Below, piece after piece: positions 8,977 through 17,732 of a DNA stretch of 64,000 nucleotides (within the stretch, counting starts at the first letter, position 1; every line of letters starts with the position of its first letter). The notes beneath the pieces are model-generated. The model was given only the letters and a program-made list of their open reading frames with translations, made no database searches and was not told the DNA's origin. Position numbers and translations under genes: made by a program. The DNA is taken from contig DASXZP010000032.1 of assembly GCA_036501825.1 (NCBI GenBank), forward strand, positions 423,628 to 487,627, written 5' to 3'. This DNA comes from JAFECT01 sp036501825. Its GTDB lineage: Bacteria > Pseudomonadota > Alphaproteobacteria > Caulobacterales > Caulobacteraceae.

Positions 8977-9978
8977 ATGGCACTGCCCGATTTCTCTATG
9001 CGCCAGCTCCTGGAAGCCGGCGCCCACTTCGGCCACCAGACCCACCGCTGGAACCCGAAGATGGAACGCTACATCTTCGGCAGCCGCTCCAACATTCACA
9101 TCATCGACCTGTCGCAGTCGCTGCCGCTGCTCCACCAGGCGTTGGTGAAGGTGCGCGAAGTCGCCGCCGGCGGCGGCCGCGTGCTGTTCGTCGGCACCAA
9201 GCGCCAGGCGTCCGAGCCGATCGCGACCGGCGCCAAGCGCTGCGCCCAGTACTATGTGAACCACCGTTGGCTGGGCGGCACACTCACCAACTGGCGCACC
9301 ATCTCGGGCTCGATCGCGCGCCTGCGCGAACTGGAGAACGTGCTGGACGGCAGCGGCGAAGGCCGCACCAAGAAGGAACTGCTGCAGCTCACCCGCGAGC
9401 GCGAGAAGCTGGAACTGTCGCTGGGCGGCATCAAGGACATGGGCGGCATTCCCGACCTGATGTTCGTGATCGACACCAACAAGGAAGCGATCGCCATCCA
9501 GGAAGCGCGCAAGCTGAACATCCCGGTGATCGCCATCCTCGACACCAACTCCAACCCGGACGGCATCGCCTATCCGGTGCCGGGCAACGACGACGCCGCG
9601 CGCGCCATCCAGCTGTACTGCGACCTGGTCGCCGACTCGGTGCTCGACGGTCTGGCCGCCGGTCAGGCCGCCATGGGCGTGGACCTGGGCGCCGCCGAGA
9701 AGCCCTCGGCCGAACCGGCGCTGCGCGCCGAAGCCGCGCCTGCGGGAGAAGCCGGCGCCGACAAACCGAAGGTGAAGGTCGAGAAGAAGCCCGCGCCCCG
9801 GGCCGCCGCGCCGAAGAAGCCGGCTGAACCGGTTGCCGAGGCGCCGGCGGAAACCGCTGCTGAACCGGCGGTCGAAGCGGCTGCCGAGCCTGCGGTCGAA
9901 GCGGCTGCTGAACCGGCGCCCGAAGCCGCCGCGGCTGAACCGGCGCCGGAGCCCGCGACCGAAACGGCCGGCGAGTAA
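8977..9978 (+). CDS. rpsB: 30S ribosomal protein S2 with long low-complexity C-terminal tail
   Basis: S2 binds the small subunit and is needed for S1 binding. The start MALPDFSMRQLLEAGAHFGH at the ATG at 8977 is preceded by GAAGAAGGAAG. The conserved core (HQTHRWNPKM, IIDLSQSLPLL, NHRWLGGTLTNWRTI, PVIAILDTNSNPDGI) ends at about residue 235. The remaining 100 or so residues are Ala/Pro/Glu/Lys rich, with repeated AEPAVEAA units. E. coli S2 is 241 residues; extended tails are common in alphaproteobacteria. Confidence 0.98.
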   Translation: MALPDFSMRQLLEAGAHFGHQTHRWNPKMERYIFGSRSNIHIIDLSQSLPLLHQALVKVREVAAGGGRVLFVGTKRQASEPIATGAKRCAQYYVNHRWLGGTLTNWRTISGSIARLRELENVLDGSGEGRTKKELLQLTREREKLELSLGGIKDMGGIPDLMFVIDTNKEAIAIQEARKLNIPVIAILDTNSNPDGIAYPVPGNDDAARAIQLYCDLVADSVLDGLAAGQAAMGVDLGAAEKPSAEPALRAEAAPAGEAGADKPKVKVEKKPAPRAAAPKKPAEPVAEAPAETAAEPAVEAAAEPAVEAAAEPAPEAAAAEPAPEPATETAGE

Positions 9979-10083
9979 GGCCTCGATTTTCTCTGCGGGC
10001 CGCCCCATTTGCGGCCCGACCCTGAAACACCCGCGTGCGCGCACCCCCGCGCGTCCGCACAGCTGAATGAATCGGAGACTCCA

Positions 10084-11016
10084 ATGGCGGAAGTCACGCC
10101 TGGTCTGATCAAGGAACTGCGCGAGAAGTCCGGCGCCGGCATGATGGACTGCAAGAAGGCGCTGACCGAGAACGGCGGCGACCTGGAGGCCGCGGCCGAC
10201 TGGCTGCGCGCCAAGGGCATCTCGAAAGCGGCGAAGAAGGCCGACCGCGTCGCCGCCGAAGGCCTGATCGCGATCGCCACGCGCGATGAAGGCTCAGGTG
10301 AAATCGCCGCGGTCATCGAGTTCAACGCCGAGACCGACTTCGTCGCCCGCAACGACCAGTTCCAGGCCGCCGCCCGCAAGGTCGCGCAGGCCGCTCTGGG
10401 CGCCGAGGGCGTCGACGCCATCGTCGCCGCAACGCACGAAGGCGAAGTGATCGGCGAGATGATCACCAACATGATCGCCTCGATCGGCGAGAACATGATG
10501 GTGCGCCGCGCGGCCCGCTTCCAGGTGAGCCAGGGCGTGGTTGCGACCTACATTCACAACGCCATCGCGCCCGACCTCGGCCGCATCGGCGTGCTGGTGG
10601 CGCTGCAGTCGAGCGGCGACAAGGCCAAGCTGAAAGAGCTCGGCCGCAAGATCGCCATGCACGTTGCGGCCACGGCGCCGCTGTCGCTCAGCACCGACGA
10701 CCTGGACCCGGCCGCGGTCGAACGCGAACGCGCCATCTTCGCCGAACAGGCCGCCGCCTCGGGCAAGCCCCCGCAGGTGGTGGAAAAGATGGTCGAAGGC
10801 CGCATCCGCAAGTTCTACGAGGAAGTCGTGCTCCTGAAGCAGGCCTTCGTGATGAACCCGGACCAGACGATCGAACAGCTGCTGGAAAGCGCCGGCAAGG
10901 AAATGGGCGTGCCGGTGGTGTGCACCGGGTTCGTGCGGTTGGCGCTGGGTGAGGGCGTGGAGAAGAAGACGGAAGACTTTGCGGCGGAAGTGGCGGCGGC
11001 GGGTGGTTCGGTCTGA
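10084..11016 (+). CDS. tsf: Translation elongation factor Ts
   Basis: EF-Ts recycles GDP from EF-Tu. The product is 310 residues. The N-terminal module MAEVTPGLIKELREKSGAG with DCKKALTENGGDLEAAADWL and the core motif FNAETDFVARND are diagnostic. A GGAGACTCCA site precedes the ATG. It lies 105 bases after rpsB, and the pair ends at a strong terminator. Confidence 0.98.
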   Translation: MAEVTPGLIKELREKSGAGMMDCKKALTENGGDLEAAADWLRAKGISKAAKKADRVAAEGLIAIATRDEGSGEIAAVIEFNAETDFVARNDQFQAAARKVAQAALGAEGVDAIVAATHEGEVIGEMITNMIASIGENMMVRRAARFQVSQGVVATYIHNAIAPDLGRIGVLVALQSSGDKAKLKELGRKIAMHVAATAPLSLSTDDLDPAAVERERAIFAEQAAASGKPPQVVEKMVEGRIRKFYEEVVLLKQAFVMNPDQTIEQLLESAGKEMGVPVVCTGFVRLALGEGVEKKTEDFAAEVAAAGGSV

Positions 11017-11040
11017 ACTTCAGACGATTGCTGATTTGGG

Positions 11041-11072
11041 AAAGGGCGCTGGAAACAGCGCCCTTTCCTTTT
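11041..11072 (+). terminator. Rho-independent terminator of rpsB-tsf
   Basis: A 10-bp perfect stem (AAAGGGCGCT paired with AGCGCCCTTT, 6-base loop) is followed by CCTTTTG, 24 bases after the tsf stop. Confidence 0.85.
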
Positions 11073-11094
11073 GCCAAACCCCACTTCCCAAAAA

Positions 11095-11234
11095 ATTTTC
11101 CGTCACCCCGGGCTTGTCCCGGGGCCTGCGTGTCCGCCCGCAACTAGGGTTGTGTGAGCGCTTGCGCGAACCTTCCCCCCTAAGAGCCAAGCACGAGCCG
11201 CAGGCCCCGGGACAAGCCCGGGGTGACGGAAATT
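11095..11234. repeat. Long intergenic inverted repeat, type A
   Basis: Outer arms of about 30 bases, starting TTCCGTCACCCCGGGCTTG and ending CAAGCCCGGGGTGACGGAA, enclose about 70 bases. It lies between the tsf terminator and the GIY-YIG stop codon. The layout resembles type B at 26413-26556 with slightly different arms. The interior read on the bottom strand contains GGAAGGTTCGCG, similar to the cores of types E and F. Confidence 0.85.
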
Positions 11235-11589
11235 AAGGGAGTGGATTTGGGAAGCGATCTTCTTCTTTCACGTAATCGAGCTTCCACACCGGATCGCGCA
11301 TCATCTCTTCGAACAGGTCATCCCAGTGGGGATTGTCGCGCTCAATGAGGTTGTACTTGAACTCGCGGCGATAGCGTTTGATGCGCTTTTCGTGGGGAAT
11401 CGCTTCGGTGATCAGGTCAAACGTTTGAAACCACACAAGCCGCTTCAGTCCGTGCACTTTCGTGAAGCCCGGGAAACGCCCTTCGCGATGCTGGTCCATT
11501 CTCTGGAAAAGATTGCTCGTCACGCCCGTGTAAAGCATGCCGTGAAAACGATTGGTGAGCAGATAGACCGCTATAAACGGGCGTTTCAT
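11233..11589 (-). CDS. GIY-YIG nuclease domain protein
   Basis: The 118-residue product begins with a short N-terminus and then a GIY-YIG core: VYLLTN as the first motif, LYTGVTSNLFQRMDQH as the second motif plus the conserved Arg region, and E68 (HEKRIKRYRREFK) as the likely metal ligand. Stand-alone small GIY-YIG proteins of this type are widespread and mostly uncharacterised. The stop codon abuts the type A inverted repeat, and the start lies 9 bases from the dnaE stop, so it is probably transcribed after dnaE. Confidence 0.88.
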   Translation of the reverse strand: MKRPFIAVYLLTNRFHGMLYTGVTSNLFQRMDQHREGRFPGFTKVHGLKRLVWFQTFDLITEAIPHEKRIKRYRREFKYNLIERDNPHWDDLFEEMMRDPVWKLDYVKEEDRFPNPLP

Positions 11590-11598
11590 CGGCCGTCC

Positions 11599-14500
11599 TT
11601 ACGCATCCTCCAGCATCAGTACGCCGGGGGCGCTTTTCAACGCGCCGCGCAGTGACGCGTCTAACCGGTACCTGCCCGGGAGTTTCACTTCCACTTCGCG
11701 CCCGCCCTCGAGCGCCGCGATGAACACCACTTCGCCGCCCGTCACTGCCGTTGCGGTTTCCAGGCGGGCCTTCAACGCGTCCACTTCCGTCGACCTTGGC
11801 GACAGGTGCACGCGTAATCCCGCCCCTGCTTGTTCCACCGCGCGGTCGATGGGTTGGGCTTCGTCGCCGAAGAAGCGGACTTCGCCGTCGCCGGATTTGC
11901 AGCGGACTTTCAGGCTGATGGCGGCGCCGGTTTCCAGGACGTCGCGGCAGGCGCGCAGAGACTCCGGCGGGAACAACACTTCGTATTCGCCGGTGGGGTC
12001 GGACAGGGTGACGAAGGCGAACTTGTCGCCGCTTTTCGCGGACGCCCTCTCCTGTTTGCGGCGCACGATGCCGGCCATGCGGAAGGCTTCGTGGCCCTCC
12101 GCCGCCAGTTGCAGGGCTTCGGCGTACAGCGTGGTGCGGCGTTTGCGCAGGACGTCGATCATGTCTTCCAGCGGGTGGCCCGAGAGGTAGAAGCCGACGG
12201 CGGCCAGTTCCTCGTCCAACCGTTCGGGCCCGACCCAGGGCTCGATCTTGGGCAGGCGCGGTTTGACCGCATCGTGGTCGTTTCCGAACAGGCTCTCTTG
12301 CGCGGAGGCGCGTTCGGCGGCGACGCTCTGCATGTGGGCGATGAGCAGGTCGGCGTTCTCGACGATCTGGCGGCGGTTGGGGTGGATGCGGTCGAAGGCG
12401 CCGGCGCGGGCCAGGTTTTCCAGCGCGCGTTTGTTCAGGGCGCGCGGATCGACGCGTTCGAGGAAATCGAACAGGTCGCGGAACGGCCCGCCCGCCTCGC
12501 GCGCCTCGACCACGCCCTTCATCGCCTCCATGCCCACGTTGCGCACGGCGCCCAGCGCATAGAGCACCTGGCCGTCCTCCACGTCGAAGTCGGCCTTGGA
12601 GCGGTTGATGTCCGGCGCGGCCACCGTCACGCCGAACCGCTTCGCATCCTGATAGAACACCGCGAGCTTGTCGGTGTTGGTGATGTCGAGGCTCATGTTG
12701 GCGGCGAAGAATTCGACCGGGTGGTGCGCCTTCAGCCAGCAGGTCTGGAACGAGATGTAGGAATAGACCAGGGCGTGGCTCTTGTTGAAGCCGTAGCCCG
12801 CGAACTTGGCCACCAGCTCGAAGATGTAATCCGCCTGGGCGCGCGGGACGTTGTTGCGCTCGGCGCCCTCGATGAACCGCTGCTTCTGCTGGTCCATCTC
12901 CTCCTTTTTCTTCTTGCCCATGGCGCGGCGCAGAAGGTCGGCTTCGCCCAGGCTGTAGCCGGACAGGACCTGGGCGATCTGCATCACCTGTTCCTGGTAG
13001 ATGATGACGCCGTAGGTCTCGCGCAGCACCGGCTCCAGCGAGGGGTGCAGCATGTCGGGCTCGCGGCGGCCGAACTTGCAGTCGAGATAGAGGTCGATGT
13101 TGTCCATCGGCCCCGGCCGATAGAGCGCGTTCAGCGCGGTCAGCTCCTCCAGCGACATGCAGCGCATCTTGCGCAGGGTGTCGCGCATGCCCTGACCTTC
13201 GAGCTGGAACACCCCGATGGTCTGGCCGGTGGCCGCGAGGTCGTAGGTCGCCTGGTCCTGCAGCGACAGCCGCTCGAAGTCGACGTCGGCGCCGCGCTTG
13301 CGCAACAGCTTGTGCGCGCGGTCGAGCACGGTGAGCGTCTTCAAACCGAGAAAGTCGAACTTCACCAGGCCCGCGCTCTCGACCCACTTCATATTGTACT
13401 GGGTCGCCGGGAGCTCCGAGCGCGCATCGCGGTAGAGCGGCACCAGCTCGGTCAGCGGCCGGTCGGCGATCACCACGCCGGCGGCGTGGGTCGAGGCGTT
13501 GCGGTAGAGCCCCTCCAGCGACAGCGCGGTCTCGAGCAGTTTCGCCACCGCCTCGTCGTCGCGCTTGGCCTGTTGCAGACGCGGCTCGATCTGGATGGCC
13601 TGGGCCAGCGTCGTCGGATTGGCCGGATTGTTCGGGATCATCTTGGCCAGGCGATCGACCTGGCCGAGCGGAAGCTGCATCACCCGGCCCACGTCGCGCA
13701 GCACCGCGCGCGCCTGCAAGGTGCCGAAGGTGATGATCTGGGCCACGCGATCGCGGCCGTATTTCTCCTGCACGTAGGCGATGACTTCTTCGCGCCGCTC
13801 CTGACAGAAGTCGATGTCGAAGTCGGGCATGGACACGCGTTCGGGATTCAGGAACCGCTCGAACAGCAGACCGAAACGCACCGGATCGAGACCGGTGATG
13901 GTGAGCGACCAGGCAACGAGCGACCCGGCGCCGGATCCCCGCCCCGGCCCCACCGGCACCCCGTGCGCCTTCGCCCATTTGATGAAGTCGGACACGATGA
14001 GGAAATAGCCGGAGAAGCCCATGTTCTGGATCACGGCGATCTCGAACTCGAGCCGCGCCCAGTACTCTTCTTCCGGAACCGCCAGTTCGACGTCGGCGAG
14101 ACGCGCCTTCAGACCCTCACGCGCCTGCCAGGCCAGTTCGTCCGGCTCGCTGCGCCCCGCGCCCGTGTCGAAGCGCGGCAGGATGGGATCGAGCTTCTTC
14201 ACCAGGAAGGCGCAGCGGCGCGCGATGTCGAGGGTGTTGTCGCAGGCCTCGGGCAGATCCTTGAACAGCTCGCGCATCAGCGACGGCGTCTTGAACCAAT
14301 GCTCGGGCGTTACGCGCCGGCGGTTGTCTTCGCCGAGGAACGAGCGCTCGGCGATAGCCAGCAGCGCGTCGTGCGCACGGTACATGGCGCGGTCGGGGAA
14401 ATAGACGTCGTTGGTGGCGACCAGCGGAATATCGCGCTCGTAGGCGTATTCGACGAGCCGCGGTTCGACCAGTTTCTCGGACGCGAGACCGTGACGCTGC

Positions 14501-15015
14501 AGCTCGATGTAGAAGCGGCCGCCAAAGACCTGCTCCATCGCCTGCAGCGCGGCCCAGGCTTCTTTGTTTTGGCCCGCCGCCAACAGCGGATCGACCGGTC
14601 CGTCCGGGCCGCCCGACAGCAGGATCAGGCCCTCGGCGTGAGCGCTCACCGTGTCCCAGGTTACCGACGGCTCGTCGCCGGCGGCCTCGAGATAGGCCAG
14701 CGACGAGAGCTGCATCAGGTTGCGCCAGCCGTCTTCGGTCTGCGCCAGCAGCACGACCGTCGGCGCCCGCACATGGCGGTCCTGGGAACCCAGCCCCACG
14801 ATCGGCAGCGCACAGCCGATGATCGGCTGAACCCCCGTCTCCTTGCAGGCCTGGGAAAACTCCAGCGCCCCGAACAGGTCCGCCCGGTCGGCGATGGCCA
14901 CCGCCGGCATGCCGGCCGCAGCCGCCAGCTTGCCGAGCTTGTCCGCCTTGATCGCGCCCTCGAGCAGCGAATAGGCCGACCGGACCCTCAGATGGACGAA
15001 CCCTTCCGCGCTCAA
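11599..15015 (-). CDS. dnaE: DNA polymerase III alpha subunit
   Basis: This is the main replicative polymerase. I chose the TTG at 15015 because GGAGG lies 5 bases upstream and the protein then begins with the family N-terminus SAEGFVHLRVRSAYSLLEG (1138 residues). GTG 15039 and ATG 15090 are longer alternatives. The PHP domain is first, with HLRVRS in place of the HxH metal motif, so it is probably inactive and proofreading would rest on DnaQ. GPGRGSGAGSLVAW and the catalytic PDFDIDF (about residues 397-403) mark the polymerase core. HhH and OB-fold regions follow. Relatives have lolD next to it; here 20 kb of accessory genes intervene. Confidence 0.97.
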   Translation of the reverse strand: MSAEGFVHLRVRSAYSLLEGAIKADKLGKLAAAAGMPAVAIADRADLFGALEFSQACKETGVQPIIGCALPIVGLGSQDRHVRAPTVVLLAQTEDGWRNLMQLSSLAYLEAAGDEPSVTWDTVSAHAEGLILLSGGPDGPVDPLLAAGQNKEAWAALQAMEQVFGGRFYIELQRHGLASEKLVEPRLVEYAYERDIPLVATNDVYFPDRAMYRAHDALLAIAERSFLGEDNRRRVTPEHWFKTPSLMRELFKDLPEACDNTLDIARRCAFLVKKLDPILPRFDTGAGRSEPDELAWQAREGLKARLADVELAVPEEEYWARLEFEIAVIQNMGFSGYFLIVSDFIKWAKAHGVPVGPGRGSGAGSLVAWSLTITGLDPVRFGLLFERFLNPERVSMPDFDIDFCQERREEVIAYVQEKYGRDRVAQIITFGTLQARAVLRDVGRVMQLPLGQVDRLAKMIPNNPANPTTLAQAIQIEPRLQQAKRDDEAVAKLLETALSLEGLYRNASTHAAGVVIADRPLTELVPLYRDARSELPATQYNMKWVESAGLVKFDFLGLKTLTVLDRAHKLLRKRGADVDFERLSLQDQATYDLAATGQTIGVFQLEGQGMRDTLRKMRCMSLEELTALNALYRPGPMDNIDLYLDCKFGRREPDMLHPSLEPVLRETYGVIIYQEQVMQIAQVLSGYSLGEADLLRRAMGKKKKEEMDQQKQRFIEGAERNNVPRAQADYIFELVAKFAGYGFNKSHALVYSYISFQTCWLKAHHPVEFFAANMSLDITNTDKLAVFYQDAKRFGVTVAAPDINRSKADFDVEDGQVLYALGAVRNVGMEAMKGVVEAREAGGPFRDLFDFLERVDPRALNKRALENLARAGAFDRIHPNRRQIVENADLLIAHMQSVAAERASAQESLFGNDHDAVKPRLPKIEPWVGPERLDEELAAVGFYLSGHPLEDMIDVLRKRRTTLYAEALQLAAEGHEAFRMAGIVRRKQERASAKSGDKFAFVTLSDPTGEYEVLFPPESLRACRDVLETGAAISLKVRCKSGDGEVRFFGDEAQPIDRAVEQAGAGLRVHLSPRSTEVDALKARLETATAVTGGEVVFIAALEGGREVEVKLPGRYRLDASLRGALKSAPGVLMLEDA

Positions 15016-15037
15016 CCGTGCCTCCAGGCCGCTAACC

Positions 15038-15107
15038 ACCGTATTTACGGTGCTCGCACCCCGGTTCAGCCCCGGGCGCCACCACCGCAAATCACCGTAT
15101 TTACGGT
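15038..15107. promoter_or_regulatory. Pair of identical 14-bp palindromes upstream of dnaE
   Basis: ACCGTATTTACGGT occurs exactly at 15038-15051 and again at 15094-15107, with starts 56 bases apart. Each copy is a perfect palindrome apart from its central TT/AA pairs. They flank the probable dnaE promoter and look like a two-site operator. I do not recognise the regulator. Confidence 0.55.
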
Positions 15108-15367
15108 CGCCGCAGCCGGCCCCCTCGCCCGCCGCCGTTCCCGTCCCGGCCCCTTACACCAGAACCGATTCCCGGCCCCGGCGCGACGGTTTCCTGCGTC
15201 GCAGCCTTAAGAGGCCGCCAGGTGCGCCACCGAACACATCATCCAGACAAAAGCCGAAACCGACACAAGCGCCGCCGCCTCGCGAACCACACGGAACATG
15301 GCTTAATCCCCAGCTATGATTGTTGCCTGTTTGTTCTATGTTCCGGTTTTGTGCTATTGTCAACCTT
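15108..15367. other. Intergenic region between dnaE and the methyltransferase gene
   Basis: About 260 bases without a convincing gene. The GC content drops after about 15300 (TTGTTCTATG and TTGTGCTATTG on the top strand), which may be a promoter for the methyltransferase gene. No repeat or RNA gene is visible. Confidence 0.4.
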
Positions 15368-17065
15368 ATGGGAGTCACGGCTATTTTGCCCGAACAGACC
15401 GACGGCCCTGCAACGCGCGGGAGCCTTCCCGGCGGAGGTGAGCCTTTAGTGACCGTCAACAGCCTCTATTACGGCGACAACCTAGCCGTGCTTCGGGAGG
15501 GCATCGCCACCGAAAGTGTGGATCTGATTTACCTCGATCCGCCGTTCAATTCGCAGGCGACTTACAACCTCTTGTTCAAGTCTCCGACCGGCGCTGGGTC
15601 GCAGGCTCAAATCGAGGCGTTTGAAGATACGTGGCACTGGGGACTCGAGGCGCAGGACGCATTCGACCAGGTGATCCAGTCCGGCAATACGAACGCAGCA
15701 GACATGCTGCGTTCCGTGCGCACGTTCCTCGGCGACAACGATATGATGGCCTATCTCGCGATGATGGCCGTCAGGTTGCTTGAATTGCATCGAGTGCTAA
15801 AACCGACCGGATCGCTCTACCTTCACTGCGATCCCACTGCCAGCCACTACCTGAAAATCCTGCTCGATGCGGTTTTCACTCCGCTTCAATTTCGCAACGA
15901 GATAACCTGGAAGCGAAGCACTAGCCACGGCAACGTCGGCCGCAACTATGGCAATCTTAGCGACGAGATTTTTTTCTACACGAAGTCGGACAAGTACACT
16001 TGGGTCCAGCAATACGCGGACATCAGCGCGGAATACGCCGCCACGAAGTTCAACAGCCGCGACCCAGACGGACGCCGGTGGCAATCGGTCTCGCTTCGAA
16101 ATCCGAGCGTTAGGCCAAATCTACAGTTTGACTATACCGCGAGCGATGGGCGCACCTACACGCCTCATCCTAACGGCTGGGCTGTCGGCCGCGAACGTCT
16201 CGAAAAGTATGACAAAGAAAAGCGGCTTCATTTCCCGGCAAAGCCCGATGGCCAGCTTCGAGTGAAGCAATACCTGGATGAGCGACCCGGTACTCGCTTG
16301 CAGAATATTTGGGACGATATTCCGGCAATCAATTCCCAGGCGCAGGAGCGTCTAGGCTATCCGACTCAGAAACCGGTGGCGCTGCTTGATCGCATTCTCT
16401 CCACATCTTCGAACCCTGGCGATGTGGTGCTTGATCCCTTTTGCGGATGCGGCACGGCGGTGCACTCGGCCCAAAAGCTGGGTCGACCCTGGATCGGTAT
16501 CGACGTAACGCATCTTGCAATCTCGCTGATTGAGCGGCGACTGAAAGACGCCTTCCCTGAGATCAAGTTTGAGGTTCATGGCACGCCAAAGGATTTGGAC
16601 GGCGCGCGCGACCTGGCTATGCGCGACAAATATCAATTCCAATGGTGGGCGGTTTCGCTCGTCGAGGCGCAACCGTTCGCTGGAAAGAAGAAGGGCGCGG
16701 ATGGCGGAATCGATGGCCTGATCTATTTCCGGTCAGACTCGCGCACAACAGAGCGCGCGATTGTGAGCGTTAAGGGCGGTGAGAACGTGAGTGTTCCAAT
16801 GATCCGCGACCTGAAAGGCGTTCTGGACCGAGAGAATGCGCCAATCGGCGTCTTCCTTACGCTGACTCCGCCGACTCGGCCGATGGAGACCGAAGCAGCC
16901 TCAGCGGGCTTTTATGAACTCGCCGGAAGAAGGTATCCACGGCTTCAGATTATTACGATTGAACAGGCGTTGCACGGCATGAAGCCGGCAATCCCACATG
17001 TTGATACCGGCGCGGCGTTCAAGCGTGCGGGCGTCGAAGAAGACCCGCAGCCCTCTCTGCTCTAA
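15368..17065 (+). CDS. Site-specific DNA methyltransferase (beta class) with C-terminal nuclease-like domain
   Basis: The methyltransferase half has the catalytic DPPF (residues 57-60 from this start) followed by the cofactor loop DPFCGCGT (about 356), the order of beta-class N4-cytosine/N6-adenine enzymes. The C-terminal part (KKKGADGGIDGLIYF, then ERAIVSVKGG) resembles a Mrr-like PD-(D/E)xK fold, so the protein may both modify and cut. The start is uncertain: GTG 15449 has GGAGG 10 bases upstream and still keeps DPPF at residue 30, while the frame is open from 15320. Base composition is poorer in GC than the neighbours, suggesting transfer. No separate restriction gene is adjacent. Confidence 0.88.
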   Translation: MGVTAILPEQTDGPATRGSLPGGGEPLVTVNSLYYGDNLAVLREGIATESVDLIYLDPPFNSQATYNLLFKSPTGAGSQAQIEAFEDTWHWGLEAQDAFDQVIQSGNTNAADMLRSVRTFLGDNDMMAYLAMMAVRLLELHRVLKPTGSLYLHCDPTASHYLKILLDAVFTPLQFRNEITWKRSTSHGNVGRNYGNLSDEIFFYTKSDKYTWVQQYADISAEYAATKFNSRDPDGRRWQSVSLRNPSVRPNLQFDYTASDGRTYTPHPNGWAVGRERLEKYDKEKRLHFPAKPDGQLRVKQYLDERPGTRLQNIWDDIPAINSQAQERLGYPTQKPVALLDRILSTSSNPGDVVLDPFCGCGTAVHSAQKLGRPWIGIDVTHLAISLIERRLKDAFPEIKFEVHGTPKDLDGARDLAMRDKYQFQWWAVSLVEAQPFAGKKKGADGGIDGLIYFRSDSRTTERAIVSVKGGENVSVPMIRDLKGVLDRENAPIGVFLTLTPPTRPMETEAASAGFYELAGRRYPRLQIITIEQALHGMKPAIPHVDTGAAFKRAGVEEDPQPSLL

Positions 17066-17080
17066 CGCTACCGTCAGACC

Positions 17081-17127
17081 GAAAATCGGGGACACGAACC
17101 AATTTCTGCGAAATTGGATCTGTCGCC
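17081..17127. repeat. GGGGACA hairpin repeat, type D copy 1
   Basis: It contains AAAATCGGGGACACGAACC and then CCAATTTCTGCGAAATTGG, which is itself an inverted repeat with 8-base arms. The right flank here (ATCTGTCGCC) is degenerate compared with the other copies. Confidence 0.75.
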
Positions 17128-17161
17128 GCCTCTGCTAGACTGACCGTGAGGGGGATTTCGC

Positions 17162-17719
17162 ATGCGCCTCGCCGTCAGATTGGCCGCCGCTGTGCTGGCG
17201 CCCTTGTTATGCCTTGGGGCGGGACCGGCCCCCGAGCCCGTGGCCGCTGGAGAGCAGACGCAGACGGCTCAGATCGAGTTGCTTCGAACGCCTGACCTCG
17301 ACGACAACGCGATCAGCGCCACCAAGGAGATTCTTTGGCTGGCCAAGGACACGAGTTGCAGGGGCAAATTCGGAGCCAAGAACATTGGCGCCTTCGGCAT
17401 GCTCTATGGCAACGACAAGGGTCCGGTCGCCATCCCCGCAGGCAAGGTCGCCTATCTATGGATGGTTGGGGACGCGCCGGTCACCTCGGGGTCCGTGGTG
17501 TTGCAGTGGTACGTAGGCGCGCGGCGCAGGTGCGAGAACGCGGCGCAGTTCGTTCCGGAAGCCGGCCACAGTTACGACGTACAACAGAGAACGAGCAGCA
17601 CATCCTGCCGCCTGTTGGTTATCGACCGCGCCACGCACCTCCCGCCACCGACGTACCAGGCCTTTTCGCCCAAGGTTTTCTGTCAGTCGAAAAAGGCTGG
17701 CCAGGATAACTTTGACTGA
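17162..17719 (+). CDS. Secreted hypothetical protein
   Basis: The 185-residue product has a clear signal peptide (MRLAVRLAAAVLAPLLCLGAG) and no domain I recognise. The mature part has Cys residues in TSCRGKFG, RRRCENA, TSCRLL and KVFCQSK, which could form disulphides in the periplasm. It lies between two copies of the GGGGACA repeat. The start at the ATG has GAGGGGG a few bases upstream. Confidence 0.7.
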   Translation: MRLAVRLAAAVLAPLLCLGAGPAPEPVAAGEQTQTAQIELLRTPDLDDNAISATKEILWLAKDTSCRGKFGAKNIGAFGMLYGNDKGPVAIPAGKVAYLWMVGDAPVTSGSVVLQWYVGARRRCENAAQFVPEAGHSYDVQQRTSSTSCRLLVIDRATHLPPPTYQAFSPKVFCQSKKAGQDNFD

Positions 17720-17732
17720 ATGTGCGTGAAGG

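Noticed and set aside
11417..13978. An 853-residue minus-strand frame overlapping dnaE and the GIY-YIG gene
   Set aside because: It is Arg/Ala/Gly rich with no family features and runs out of frame through dnaE, so it is a shadow.
11830..15210. An 1126-residue open frame on the plus strand
   Set aside because: It is antisense to dnaE and has no domain; it is a frame shadow of the polymerase gene.
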